In this document: positions 8,198-17,065 of the stretch, piece by piece
Position numbering within the stretch: the first letter of the stretch is position 1
How the letters are laid out: each line of letters opens with the position of its first letter
Assembly: GCA_049975325.1 (NCBI GenBank)
Contig: JBNGDW010000023.1
Coordinates: forward strand, 1-19,831
Direction of reading: 5' to 3'
DNA from: JBNGDW01 sp049975325
GTDB taxonomy: Bacteria > Cloacimonadota > Cloacimonadia > JGIOTU-2 > JBNGDW01
Length of the DNA: 19,831 nucleotides
The notes under the pieces: model-generated
Told to the model about the DNA's origin: nothing
The model's database searches: none
What the model saw: the letters and a program-made list of their open reading frames with translations, nothing else
Program-made: the position numbers and the translations under genes

Positions 8198-8947
8198 TTA
8201 TCTATATAGTTTATCTTCAAGTTCATGAATCTTTTTATTTACAAGACTGATACGTTCATATTCTGGATATTGCTTAGCGATTTCCCGTAGCTGTGCCAGG
8301 GCACCTTCGTATTCTCCCATATCCTCGAGGCAATATGCAATCTTGAGTTTGGCGTCGAGAAATTTTTCGGATCCTGGATAGTTAATAATAACTTTATCAA
8401 ATTGATAGATAGCAGTTTCGTATTCTTCAAGCGAGTAATAACATTCAGCGAGCCAGTATTGGGCATTTGGAGCCAGTGAATGGTTAGGAAAACGATTGAG
8501 AAATTCAGAAAAAGCATTGAGAGCTGCTTTGAATTCTCCCTCAAGGTACATCTGTCGAGCCTTACTATAGATAGACTCTGCTGTATCATCTTCCGCGAAA
8601 ACATACTCATCTTTAGAGGAAGGAGTCTTCCCTTGCTCCTGCCAGGACTCGATAACTGCCTGATGCTCTGAGAGTTGAGAATTAAGTATATCAATCTGAT
8701 TTTCTAAGCGCGTAATTTTGGATTGAAGTATATCCACAGCCACCAACTTATCCTCAACTTCACTGATGCGCTGGTCATATTCAGTATTCATTTTATCAAG
8801 CTGACTTTTTATGCTGTCCATTTCTGTTTGAACTTCTGCCATATCTGCAGGTCCTGCCACTGGAGTTTGATACCCCCCCATCTGGGCACATTGGGTAAAA
8901 CCAAGGGCAGTAACTAAAATTAGCAAAAGCTTGGCTACTTTTCCCAT
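8198..8947 (-). CDS. CpoB/YbgF-like lipoprotein (coiled coil + TPR)
   Basis: A 249-residue envelope protein resembling CpoB/YbgF, which in proteobacteria links the Tol-Pal system to cell-wall synthesis during constriction. Order of parts: signal peptide with lipobox GFTQC (Cys20, so here a lipoprotein, whereas E. coli CpoB is soluble in the periplasm); a coiled coil of heptads about 37-100 (VQTEMDSIKSQLDKMN, then KITRLENQIDILNSQL); a charged linker; then three TPR-type units (YSKARQMYLEGEFKAALNAF, AQYWLAECYYSLEEYETAIYQF, LKIAYCLEDMGEYEGALAQL) with the YbgF spacing (FLNRFPNHSLAPNAQYWLAE). It starts 5 nt after the aminopeptidase stop and is followed by the BamD-like gene. No tolA, tolB or pal is visible nearby, so participation in a Tol-Pal complex is inferred from the fold only. 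Confidence 0.78.
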   Translation of the reverse strand: MGKVAKLLLILVTALGFTQCAQMGGYQTPVAGPADMAEVQTEMDSIKSQLDKMNTEYDQRISEVEDKLVAVDILQSKITRLENQIDILNSQLSEHQAVIESWQEQGKTPSSKDEYVFAEDDTAESIYSKARQMYLEGEFKAALNAFSEFLNRFPNHSLAPNAQYWLAECYYSLEEYETAIYQFDKVIINYPGSEKFLDAKLKIAYCLEDMGEYEGALAQLREIAKQYPEYERISLVNKKIHELEDKLYR

Positions 8948-8952
8948 CTTAC

Positions 8953-10371
8953 TTAGTGATACTTTTCAAAGAAGCTTTTGTAAGCAAGATATGTTGAATA
9001 TAAATCTCCCTTACTTGCCACCTCGAAAGGTGAATGCATAGCGAGTACAGGGGGGCCACAATCGATCACATTAGCATTGTATTCTGCCACAAATTTTGCT
9101 ACAGTTCCGCCTCCGCCTACATCTACCTTGCCTATCTCGCCAGTTTGCCAGCAGATATTATTTGAATTAAAGAGGGCACGAATCCGGGCAACGAGTTCTG
9201 CACTGGCATCATTTGCTCCCCTCTTACCAGCACTCCCTGTAAATTTTGTAAGACAAACGCCGTAACCCAGAAGAGCTGCATTCTGCTTCTCATGTAGTTC
9301 AGGGAATAATGGATTGAGAGCCACATTCACGTCTGCCGAGATTACAGTAGAATTTGAAAGTATTTCCCGGAGAAATTTAGAACTGTCATAACCAGCAAAA
9401 CCAATCAAATCCGCAATAAAGTTTATATAGAATTGTGAGGTGATTCCTGTATTACCTGTGCTTCCAATCTCTTCTTTATCAGCCATAAATATGATAGCAG
9501 TCCTTTCATTCTCCTTCGTATCCAGAAAGCCACGAAGAGATGAATATACACATATACGGTCGTCATGTCCATAAGAGCCTATCATACTACGATCAATACC
9601 AACATCCCTGGCAGAAAAGGCGGGAACAATGGTAAGCTCTGCACTGATAAAATCCTCTTCTCTAATACCATACTCTTTTTCTAAAAGAGAAAGGCAATAA
9701 AGTTTTATCCCATCCTTTTTAGATTGTGGATAGGGAATAGACCCAAATAAAAGTCGAAGTTTATCAGCATCTATAGCTTCATCTAATTTTTTCTTAAGTT
9801 GATCTTTTGCAAGATGAGGAGCTATATCAGTAAATGTGAACACCGGGTCATCTGGCTTATTACCTATTGATATATCAACTGCTTCTCCATCCTCTTTTAT
9901 AACAACTCCCATGATTGCCAAGGGCATAGCCATCCATTGATATTTTTTGATACCTCCGTAATAATGGGTATGCAACATTGCAAGTTTAGCATTCTTGTCT
10001 TCAAATAATGGCACCTGCTTTAAGTCGATACGCGGAGAATCAATATGGGAAACGATAAGGTTTACTCCACTTCTTATGTCAAGATTCCCAAAATTTGCCG
10101 CTATGATATTCTTCCCTCTGTTTATCTGAAAAACCTTCTTCTTATCTTTTGGAGTATCTTTATCTAAAAGGACAAAACCATTTTGCAAGAGAATATGCTC
10201 TGTTTCTGCTACCACCTGGCGTTCTGTTTTCCCTTTATCTAAAAAATCCATATATGACTTCGCAAAATCAAACGCATTTTTCTTTTCAACTTCTGAAGCA
10301 ATCTCCCAGAAATTTTCCCGTCTATAAGATAATCTTTCTTCCAATTCCGTAGTTTGATCTTTTTCTGACAT
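8953..10371 (-). CDS. M18 family aminopeptidase
   Basis: Cytosolic zinc aminopeptidase removing N-terminal residues from peptides (MEROPS M18, aminopeptidase I / aspartyl aminopeptidase group). The 472 residues equal the usual M18 length. All expected metal and catalytic residues are visible: His109 in SHIDSPRID, the bridging Asp in GHDDR (270-271), the Glu pair 300-301 in DKEEIGS, Asp347 in SADVN and His446 in AMHSPFE. It has no signal peptide. The ATG is preceded by AAAGGA at good spacing. It lies 20 nt after the dehydrogenase gene and 5 nt before the CpoB-like gene, so it shares their transcript. Substrate preference (acidic or neutral residues) cannot be told from the sequence. I give no gene symbol because apeA, apeB and pepC are used inconsistently for these proteins. 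Confidence 0.95.
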   Translation of the reverse strand: MSEKDQTTELEERLSYRRENFWEIASEVEKKNAFDFAKSYMDFLDKGKTERQVVAETEHILLQNGFVLLDKDTPKDKKKVFQINRGKNIIAANFGNLDIRSGVNLIVSHIDSPRIDLKQVPLFEDKNAKLAMLHTHYYGGIKKYQWMAMPLAIMGVVIKEDGEAVDISIGNKPDDPVFTFTDIAPHLAKDQLKKKLDEAIDADKLRLLFGSIPYPQSKKDGIKLYCLSLLEKEYGIREEDFISAELTIVPAFSARDVGIDRSMIGSYGHDDRICVYSSLRGFLDTKENERTAIIFMADKEEIGSTGNTGITSQFYINFIADLIGFAGYDSSKFLREILSNSTVISADVNVALNPLFPELHEKQNAALLGYGVCLTKFTGSAGKRGANDASAELVARIRALFNSNNICWQTGEIGKVDVGGGGTVAKFVAEYNANVIDCGPPVLAMHSPFEVASKGDLYSTYLAYKSFFEKYH

Positions 10372-10391
10372 TTTTTATCCTTTCTAATTGT

Positions 10392-11516
10392 TCACACATT
10401 TATTTTTTCAGCGATGGCCTTAGCCATATCCAGGGTTGACGCATCTCCTCCGATATCATAAGTACGCACCTTGCCTTCTCTCAGGACCTCTGCCACAGCA
10501 TTTTCAACTTTTAAGGCGGATTCATTCTCTCCCAGATAATCAAGCATCATTTTTACACTCAAAATCATAGCTGTGGGATTGACTCGATACTTACCAGCAT
10601 ATTTAGGAGCACTGCCATGGGTCGGTTCAAACAGGGCAAAATCTTCTCCGATATTACCACTAGCAGCGAAACCTAATCCGCCTATAAGCTGCGCACATAA
10701 ATCAGAGATAATATCTCCAAACATATTGGAAGTGACCAGTACGGAGTAATTTTGTGGATTCTTAATAAGCCACATTGCCATTGCGTCAACGTTTACCTCC
10801 CACATTTCAATATGAGGATACTTCTTTGCTACTTTTCGCGCCTCTCTCAACATCAGACCGCTTGTTTCCCGAATCACATTTGGTTTTTCAATAACGGTTA
10901 CACTGGGGCAGTGATGCTCATCAGCATATTCAAAAGCAGCTTCAACAATTCTTCTACAAGCCTTCCTCGTAAAAATTCTACAGGAAATTGCCATATCCTC
11001 GCCAGGCACATCTTTGAATTTTTTCATCTTTGAACTGGTTTCCATAAGGGTATCGTAAAGATTTTGAGGCACAGGATGGAATTCTACTCCAGAATATAAC
11101 CCTTCTGTATTCTCCCTAAATACAACAATATCGATATCATCTCTATAGACAAGAGGGTTCCCTGGATAGGCTTTGCAAGGTCTAAGGTTAATATAAAGGT
11201 CAAAAAGTTGTCTCAGTCTTACAATTGGACTTGAATAAACATACCCTTTCCCTTGCAGTTCAGGGATCAGCTCTTTTTCTGCTTCTTCTTTGGGTTTTGA
11301 GGTAATCGCACCAAAAAGGGCACAATCAACAGTTTTCAGCATATCAATAGTTCTCTGGGGAAGAGGATCACCTTCCTTACACCAGAATTCCCATCCAACA
11401 TCACCCGGTATATACTCGGCGTTGAGTTTGACTTGTTCTAAAACGATTTTCGCGGCTTCCGTTACATCCTTCCCAACACCATCACCGGGTAACCACGCAA
11501 TACGATATTTGCTCAT
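10392..11516 (-). CDS. Isocitrate/isopropylmalate dehydrogenase family, probably isocitrate dehydrogenase
   Basis: A beta-decarboxylating dehydrogenase of 374 residues. Visible family parts are the N-terminal LPGDGVGKDVT, the arginine set Arg102, Arg112 (YINLRP) and Arg134 (FRENTEG), Lys211 (EKPNVI), metal-binding Asp244 (VNVDAMAM) and Asp268/Asp272 (NMFGDIISDL), and EPTHGSAPKYAG for the cofactor. Against E. coli isocitrate dehydrogenase, the phosphorylatable substrate Ser113 matches Ser96 but Asn115 is replaced by Ile98. The cofactor loop has Lys305, Tyr306 and Val312, matching Lys344, Tyr345 and Val351 that favour NADP, while the C-terminus (TYDIGGDAST) looks like NAD-type enzymes. Overall resemblance favours isocitrate dehydrogenase. 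Homoisocitrate or 3-isopropylmalate activity remains possible; no leuC/leuD or lysine genes are nearby. Shine-Dalgarno AAGGGAG precedes the start; 14 nt separate it from greA. Confidence 0.85.
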   Translation of the reverse strand: MSKYRIAWLPGDGVGKDVTEAAKIVLEQVKLNAEYIPGDVGWEFWCKEGDPLPQRTIDMLKTVDCALFGAITSKPKEEAEKELIPELQGKGYVYSSPIVRLRQLFDLYINLRPCKAYPGNPLVYRDDIDIVVFRENTEGLYSGVEFHPVPQNLYDTLMETSSKMKKFKDVPGEDMAISCRIFTRKACRRIVEAAFEYADEHHCPSVTVIEKPNVIRETSGLMLREARKVAKKYPHIEMWEVNVDAMAMWLIKNPQNYSVLVTSNMFGDIISDLCAQLIGGLGFAASGNIGEDFALFEPTHGSAPKYAGKYRVNPTAMILSVKMMLDYLGENESALKVENAVAEVLREGKVRTYDIGGDASTLDMAKAIAEKINV

Positions 11517-11530
11517 ATTTGCTCTCCCTT

Positions 11531-12022
11531 TTATTCTTTACTTTCAGGATAAGTTATACTTTTAATTTTATAATGTTTGACTCCAGCAGGAACTGTTACT
11601 TCTATTTCATTACCGACTCGCTTACCAAGTAGAGCCTTCCCAATAGGAGAATTACAGGAAATCTTATGTATCCCCGGCGCTTTACCAGCCTCATCCTCTC
11701 CAACGACTTGATATGAAAAACTTTTTCTTCTTTTTAGATCATATAGTTCTACCACAGCTCCAAATCTAACTTCATCTTTTTTAAGGTTTGCTGTATTTAT
11801 AACCTTGAGGGATGCCACTTTTTGTTGAAGTTTAGCAATTTCATTCTCAATTTCCTGTTGTTTTTCCCGCGCAGCATGATATTCGGCATTCTCACTTAGA
11901 TCTCCCATTTCTCTGGCATGGGAGATGCGCTTTACAATTTCCGGGCGTTCAATTTCTATAAGTTCTTTCAATCGCTTTTTTATTTTCTCAAGCCCTTCTC
12001 TTGAGATGTATTCTTGTGCCAT
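11531..12022 (-). CDS. greA: Transcription elongation factor GreA
   Basis: Binds the secondary channel of RNA polymerase and stimulates cleavage of backtracked RNA, letting stalled complexes resume. The 163 residues are close to the usual GreA length (about 158). The N-terminal coiled coil carries the signature AREMGDLSENAEYHAAREKQ with the acidic tip residues Asp41 and Glu44 that position the catalytic Mg2+, so cleavage activity should be intact. The C-terminal FKBP-like domain contains NSPIGKALLGKRVGNEIEV. It begins in a TAATG overlap with the stop of the alpha-repeat gene, with GAGGAAG as Shine-Dalgarno. GreB and anti-cleavage Gfh factors are less likely because the acidic tip and GreA-type spacing are kept. 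Confidence 0.97.
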   Translation of the reverse strand: MAQEYISREGLEKIKKRLKELIEIERPEIVKRISHAREMGDLSENAEYHAAREKQQEIENEIAKLQQKVASLKVINTANLKKDEVRFGAVVELYDLKRRKSFSYQVVGEDEAGKAPGIHKISCNSPIGKALLGKRVGNEIEVTVPAGVKHYKIKSITYPESKE

Positions 12023-12834
12023 TACTTCCTCAACTTAGAAAGATTTTTCCGAGCCTGTGACGCTGCTTTTTTTATTCTCACATTTCCACTTTTCTCCCAT
12101 CTTTCTATACTATTCCTCACAACCTCTGAATCTTCAGATACTGCATAGGCAAGGATTTCTACAAAGTTCGGATTATGTGTATTCTGAAATTCTTCATAAA
12201 CTTCTCTGTAATAATCTTTATCGATGCCATATAATGTTCGGAGAAGCAAGGCATTCCCCTTTCTAACACTGGAATTATCTATATTCCATAACGATTCACA
12301 CCTTTCAAGTATTTGATATGCCATATTCTTATTCCGCCTAATAAAATTTCGTAAGACCCTGAAAATATTTTTTAGCACGGCATCGGAAGGTGTCTTACGT
12401 ATCCAATCAACTAATGCATCTACATATTCCCCAGGATACTTTTTAAGCAGGTGATAGATAATCGTATCAAAAATCTTTTTTATTTCTGATTCGTCTTCCA
12501 TATTCTCAATCAGTTCTATAAGTAACTTATCGTATTCTCCTGGATACCGCCTTACGATTTTTTGCATTATGATATTAAAAATATGTTTACCTGCTCCACC
12601 TTTGTTTTCATGAATATATCGCAGAAAATCCATATACTGTTCAGGATCACGAATAATTTTCTTCCCTATCTCTTTTGCCACAAAGGTAATCACTTCCTGC
12701 GGTATATCTCCATTTTGCCGCTCAGGATACACATTATAGATTATTTCAAAATCGTAATCCCTTGCTGGAATTTTGTTCTCAACAAAATCCTTAACATCTT
12801 TCTTTAGTCTTTGTTGCCAATCGTAAGAAATCAT
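12022..12834 (-). CDS. Uncharacterised alpha-helical repeat protein (HEAT-like)
   Basis: No family recognised. The 270 residues have no signal peptide or membrane segment and are rich in Lys, Arg, Glu and Ile, so a cytosolic all-helical protein is likely. The middle shows tandem units of about 34-37 residues: RDPEQYMDFLRYI (from 62), RYPGEYDKLLIELI (from 96), KYPGEYVDALVDWI (from 132) and RNKNMAYQILERC (from 167). Each is followed by a second helix such as EIKKIFDTIIYHLL or AVLKNIFRVLRNFI. This is a helix-turn-helix repeat of HEAT/ARM type. The tail (SEVVRNSIERWEKSGNVRIKKAASQARKNL) also resembles HEAT repeats. Such folds usually bind proteins, or DNA in AlkD-type glycosylases, but no catalytic residue can be named. 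The stop overlaps the greA start (TAATG). It starts 13 nt after the S8 peptidase with AGG about 8 nt upstream. Confidence 0.8.
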   Translation of the reverse strand: MISYDWQQRLKKDVKDFVENKIPARDYDFEIIYNVYPERQNGDIPQEVITFVAKEIGKKIIRDPEQYMDFLRYIHENKGGAGKHIFNIIMQKIVRRYPGEYDKLLIELIENMEDESEIKKIFDTIIYHLLKKYPGEYVDALVDWIRKTPSDAVLKNIFRVLRNFIRRNKNMAYQILERCESLWNIDNSSVRKGNALLLRTLYGIDKDYYREVYEEFQNTHNPNFVEILAYAVSEDSEVVRNSIERWEKSGNVRIKKAASQARKNLSKLRK

Positions 12835-12847
12835 CTTATACCTATCT

Positions 12848-15800
12848 TTATCGTACTACAGAGATTTTACCATTTTTATAATCATCAGAATATTTTATCA
12901 AATAAAAGTATACCCCGGAACTTATCTCTCTCCCAGCATCATTGCGAAGGTCCCACTCTACACGATTCATACTTTGTGAAAGCTGAGTATCTGAAAGGCT
13001 CTTTACAAGATTTCCTGCAAAATCATAAATATAAATTTTAACCTTACCGCTGGTCGGGAGATTGTCAAAAATAACTCTTCCTGAATTAGGGACAACTGGA
13101 TTAGGATAAACAATGATATAATCAAGATTTTTTATCGGGATGAAGATTTTTACAATATTTTTCCCTGGTAGAATCACATTCCCGGCAAGGTCTTCTATAT
13201 TATTTACTCGAATAAAGTACAATTCCTTTGCTGGTTTAAGAGATTCAGAAAGCGTAAGGCATACCTCTATCTTGTTATCATTAAGAGCAATATCCTTTAT
13301 GCTGATATGGTTTGCATCTTCAGGAAAGATAAGGAGATAGTTTTCTTTATTTTCTGCAGTGGCTTGAGTAACCGCCTCGCTAAAGCGAATGGTGACCATA
13401 TTGCCTGCTACCAGTTCACTCCCTACAATTGCTGGCCTTTCCACATCCTGTTTGAACTCAAAAGTAACAATGGTATCTGGAATGGGTGTATTATAAAGTC
13501 CTGCCAGGTTCTGCACAGACAGAAGATATGGAGAATCTTCCTGTTTAAGCACTGATTCAAAGGTCAAAAGCAGGCTTTGTTCACTGTTTGTGCGAATAAC
13601 TGAGACGGGAAAGCCATAATTTTCCAGCTCAAAGTTGGCAGGATTCTCAGATGATTGATTTAAAGAACTGTCAAAATCTATTTGCAGGGCATTAAGAGAC
13701 TTCATTTCTACTTCCTGGAGCAGAGGTGGGGCTGCAGGCACTACATGTTTTTCTACCGTTCTATAGCTTTCCTCTTCATTCTGAAAGGCGCTAACCTGAT
13801 AGAAATAATCATAATCTGGATGTATACTAAAGGAGTCGATAAAAGTGATTACCTCTACAGGGGTAATCAGGTCAGGATACACAGAAAATGTTGTAATCCT
13901 ATCTCCCAGTCTCCTATAAACCCTGTATGAATCCGCTTCTGCTACAGCATTCCATGTAAGCCTTACCTTAGTACCATTTATTGGTATTGCCCGGAAATCT
14001 TGTGGCATTGAAATTTCTGGTAAATCGTCAGGATATTGATAAATCACCATTCGCAAAGAATCCAGCTCATCATATTGATTGAAAGCCACCTCTGACACAC
14101 CATTATTATCCAGGTCTAAGGTGGCAGGATAGGGACTTCTATACGCTTCTCCTACCCAGACAGGTTTAAATGTATGACCTTGCAGTTTATAAATATATGC
14201 CTCAGGACAGGCTATGATTATCACTTCATCCCCATTATCATTCTCCGGGTCCAGATCTGTTATACAAATTCCATTTAAAGATGCTACACCGGAGATTTCA
14301 GTATCTGAGATTATTACAGGCTCACCTTGGTCATTATATTTAAAAACAAAATACTTCCAAAACTGATTATCTAAATCAAGTATATCTTCTGTATAGCCTC
14401 CAACAACAAATTCATTCTGCCCATCTGCATCGAGGTCTCCTATGCCAGTGTATAAGGCATTGAATATTGGAATAGTAAGAGTGTCCCGCAAGTTAACATT
14501 TCCATCTATAACCTCATAGATAAGGATATCGCCGTCTTCATCAGAAAGGAGGATATTAAGATTACCATCATGGGTAAGGTCACCAAATTGTGGGTGTTCT
14601 GTTAATTGATTGCGGGAAAGCGGCTTTTTGACTGAGGTGGTGTTTAGAAGCCATTGGCCACTATAGACAAATTTCTCTCCCTCGCGACGATAGATTTTAT
14701 AGTTGGCTGAAAAAGTATCTGTAGAACGAAGCAGAAGCTCATCATTCCCATCGCTGTCTATATCAAAGGACACCCCTCCATAAAAACCAGAGAGCCCATC
14801 AACAAAAATTTCCGGAAAAGAATTCTCTTGACCAGCTTCATAAACAAAAATAGAATCTATGATGCTACCCAGAAGCTCTATTTTTCCATCCCCATTTGAA
14901 TCACCAGTAGACCATGGTTGAAAATTTATTGGCATTGTATGGACAACTTTCAATGAATCTTGCTCCTTCTCACAAAGGCGAACAGGCCCGTATAACCCTT
15001 CTTGTGGAATCTCCATAAATATTAATTCCTGTTTCCCGTTCCCATCTATATCAAATTCATTTGGACAGCAGAATCCTGGTTTAGGATATGTAATTGTTTT
15101 TTCAAATCCACTGGTAGGAACAGTGGCATTATCCACATTTATTGCAGATTCAAAAAGGGGTGATGATGCTTTCAGCCCTGAGCGATTTGTTGCTTCAAGA
15201 TAAAATGAAATTCCTGCCGAGGGTAGGTATTCAGGTAGGGGAAGATTTGCACTGGAAGAAAATTTGTTATCTATAACAGCAAAACTATCTGGCGTATCCA
15301 GAAAACATTTGGCTAAAAATTGTACAGGTTCATTAGTACTGGCAGTAATATAGTATCGTTTCCTATCAAAATCATATCTGGTAACAGGGGCGATAGCGAG
15401 ATTATTATCGACTGTAACAAACTCCGGAGGCGATTGATCGATATAAATTTTTATTATATCAACAAACTGATTCCCATATTTATCATATACAGCAACTCGT
15501 AAATAATAGGTAGAATCCTCGATACCGAATATATTAAAATTTGCAAGGGTATCATTTAATACAATATTTTCGTAATATTCTGGGACTTGATTATGGGTTA
15601 ATACATCCAACCAATCGCCCTCATCTGGATTGGGACTGGTTGTGTACATAACTGAATAACGGAAGAAATCCGGGCAAAAGGCAGTACCAATCACAGGGAA
15701 GTCTTCGGAAAAACCTTCTCCATAAGAAGGGAAGGAGATCTCGGCTTTTGGAACTTCTTCCAAATTGGCTAGTAATAAAAGTCTCTCAACATCCAAAAGA

Positions 15801-17059
15801 CCATATCCAAATTGACTATCGTAGCCTGGTAAACCTAAATCCTGACATGATTGATAAAGCAATTGTGTAACTCTACCATGGGATAAAGAAGGATTATACG
15901 AAAGCAAAAGACCTATAGCCCCGACAACAAATGGAGAAGTAAAAGAGGTACCGCTACCCTTTTCATATCCCCCTCCTAATGTGGTGCTATAAATATTCAA
16001 CCCGGGTGCGCAAAGATCAAGTCCTTCTCCATAACTTGAAAAGGTACACAATTCAGAGTTCTCATCAATGGCTGTTACAGATATCACATTATTAAATGCA
16101 GCAGGATACATAAGGCGTGCCTCGGACTCGTTTCCAGCAGAGGCGACTATCACTACTCCCATTTGTGTGGCGTATTCACAACCATCTCTGATGAGAGGGG
16201 AAAGCTGTGTATCTCCCCAGCTTATACTTATAATCTGGGCTCCATTTTCCGCGGCATACACGATTGCAGCTGATACATCATCATCCTCAAGGTAACCTAC
16301 TCCTTGTTCTGTTTTAAACCCGGCTCTCAATGGCATTATCTTACAATGCCAGGATGTTCCAGCAATCCCAAGGTTATTGTTTGTTTCGGCAGCAATAATC
16401 CCAGCACATTGGGTGCCATGACCAAGATCATCCATAGGGTCGTTGTCTCTGTCTTGGCAATCCCCCATAGCGTCAGGAATATTTGTGTCTGTAAAGTCCC
16501 AGCCTTGCCAATCATCGACAAAACCATTCCCATCATCATCTATTCCATTCCCCGGGATTTCATCATGGTTAATCCAGATATTATTAGTAAGATCCGGGTG
16601 AGTATAATCTACTCCTGAGTCAATAAGCCCAATTACTATCTGCTCATTCCCTGTTTCTATTTCCCAAGCCTGTTCTGCATTAATTATAGGAAGACCCCAC
16701 TGTTTGTAATAATCCAGGTCATTGGGTATAATAGAACAAAACTCATTAAGATAGTTCGGTTGAATATAAGCGATTTCTGTTGAGTTCTTGGAATGGTTGG
16801 CAAGCCTTTCAAAATCGAGCTTTTTCGCACATTCTATATGGTAAATATAAAAGTCATTCTTTTCTAGGATAGGGGAAATGCTCTTAACCTTATACTCTCC
16901 AATTATACTATCAAACCTGTTTATACCAGTAGATGTTCCTCTAATTTCAGCCTCTTTTTGAAAACGAACGATAAGCTCATAGGGTGAAGGTTCAATGCCC
17001 CAGAGGCAATTAAGAGAAGCAAAGGTGAAAAGACTTACGATAATTAGTATCTTTTTCAT
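12848..17059 (-). CDS. Secreted S8 subtilisin-like peptidase with propeller-like repeats and Por/type IX-like C-terminal tail
   Basis: A 1403-residue exported serine protease. Order: signal peptide (1-21); inhibitor-like propeptide (about 26-105, ending YIQPNY); S8 domain (about 112-430) with catalytic Asp147 (IGLIDSGVDYTHPDL), His214 (GHGTQCAG), oxyanion Asn310 (SAGN) and nucleophile Ser372 (GTSFTSP), all intact, plus an acidic NGIDDDGNGFVDD insertion typical of long FCB subtilisins; two beta regions (440-650); seven D-x-[DN]-x-[DN]-G-type loops (from 670, 720, 766, 828, 875, 935 and 982), VCBS/FG-GAP-like; a fibronectin III-like domain (about 1012-1105); two Ig-like domains (about 1108-1308); and a C-terminal sorting-like domain (from about 1313: VYPNPVVPNSGRV ... 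ISSGVYFYLIK ... KISVVR), like type IX secretion or FlgD-type tails. It starts 6 nt after the PorV-like gene without a clear Shine-Dalgarno. Substrates unknown; probably extracellular or surface-attached. Confidence 0.93.
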   Translation of the reverse strand: MKKILIIVSLFTFASLNCLWGIEPSPYELIVRFQKEAEIRGTSTGINRFDSIIGEYKVKSISPILEKNDFYIYHIECAKKLDFERLANHSKNSTEIAYIQPNYLNEFCSIIPNDLDYYKQWGLPIINAEQAWEIETGNEQIVIGLIDSGVDYTHPDLTNNIWINHDEIPGNGIDDDGNGFVDDWQGWDFTDTNIPDAMGDCQDRDNDPMDDLGHGTQCAGIIAAETNNNLGIAGTSWHCKIMPLRAGFKTEQGVGYLEDDDVSAAIVYAAENGAQIISISWGDTQLSPLIRDGCEYATQMGVVIVASAGNESEARLMYPAAFNNVISVTAIDENSELCTFSSYGEGLDLCAPGLNIYSTTLGGGYEKGSGTSFTSPFVVGAIGLLLSYNPSLSHGRVTQLLYQSCQDLGLPGYDSQFGYGLLDVERLLLLANLEEVPKAEISFPSYGEGFSEDFPVIGTAFCPDFFRYSVMYTTSPNPDEGDWLDVLTHNQVPEYYENIVLNDTLANFNIFGIEDSTYYLRVAVYDKYGNQFVDIIKIYIDQSPPEFVTVDNNLAIAPVTRYDFDRKRYYITASTNEPVQFLAKCFLDTPDSFAVIDNKFSSSANLPLPEYLPSAGISFYLEATNRSGLKASSPLFESAINVDNATVPTSGFEKTITYPKPGFCCPNEFDIDGNGKQELIFMEIPQEGLYGPVRLCEKEQDSLKVVHTMPINFQPWSTGDSNGDGKIELLGSIIDSIFVYEAGQENSFPEIFVDGLSGFYGGVSFDIDSDGNDELLLRSTDTFSANYKIYRREGEKFVYSGQWLLNTTSVKKPLSRNQLTEHPQFGDLTHDGNLNILLSDEDGDILIYEVIDGNVNLRDTLTIPIFNALYTGIGDLDADGQNEFVVGGYTEDILDLDNQFWKYFVFKYNDQGEPVIISDTEISGVASLNGICITDLDPENDNGDEVIIIACPEAYIYKLQGHTFKPVWVGEAYRSPYPATLDLDNNGVSEVAFNQYDELDSLRMVIYQYPDDLPEISMPQDFRAIPINGTKVRLTWNAVAEADSYRVYRRLGDRITTFSVYPDLITPVEVITFIDSFSIHPDYDYFYQVSAFQNEEESYRTVEKHVVPAAPPLLQEVEMKSLNALQIDFDSSLNQSSENPANFELENYGFPVSVIRTNSEQSLLLTFESVLKQEDSPYLLSVQNLAGLYNTPIPDTIVTFEFKQDVERPAIVGSELVAGNMVTIRFSEAVTQATAENKENYLLIFPEDANHISIKDIALNDNKIEVCLTLSESLKPAKELYFIRVNNIEDLAGNVILPGKNIVKIFIPIKNLDYIIVYPNPVVPNSGRVIFDNLPTSGKVKIYIYDFAGNLVKSLSDTQLSQSMNRVEWDLRNDAGREISSGVYFYLIKYSDDYKNGKISVVR

Positions 17060-17065
17060 TACTGA

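Noticed and set aside
8194..8226. Longer start for the BamD-like protein at 8226
   Set aside because: It puts 11 polar residues before a textbook lipoprotein signal and overlaps the upstream gene by 29 nt. The ATG at 8193 gives a normal signal peptide.
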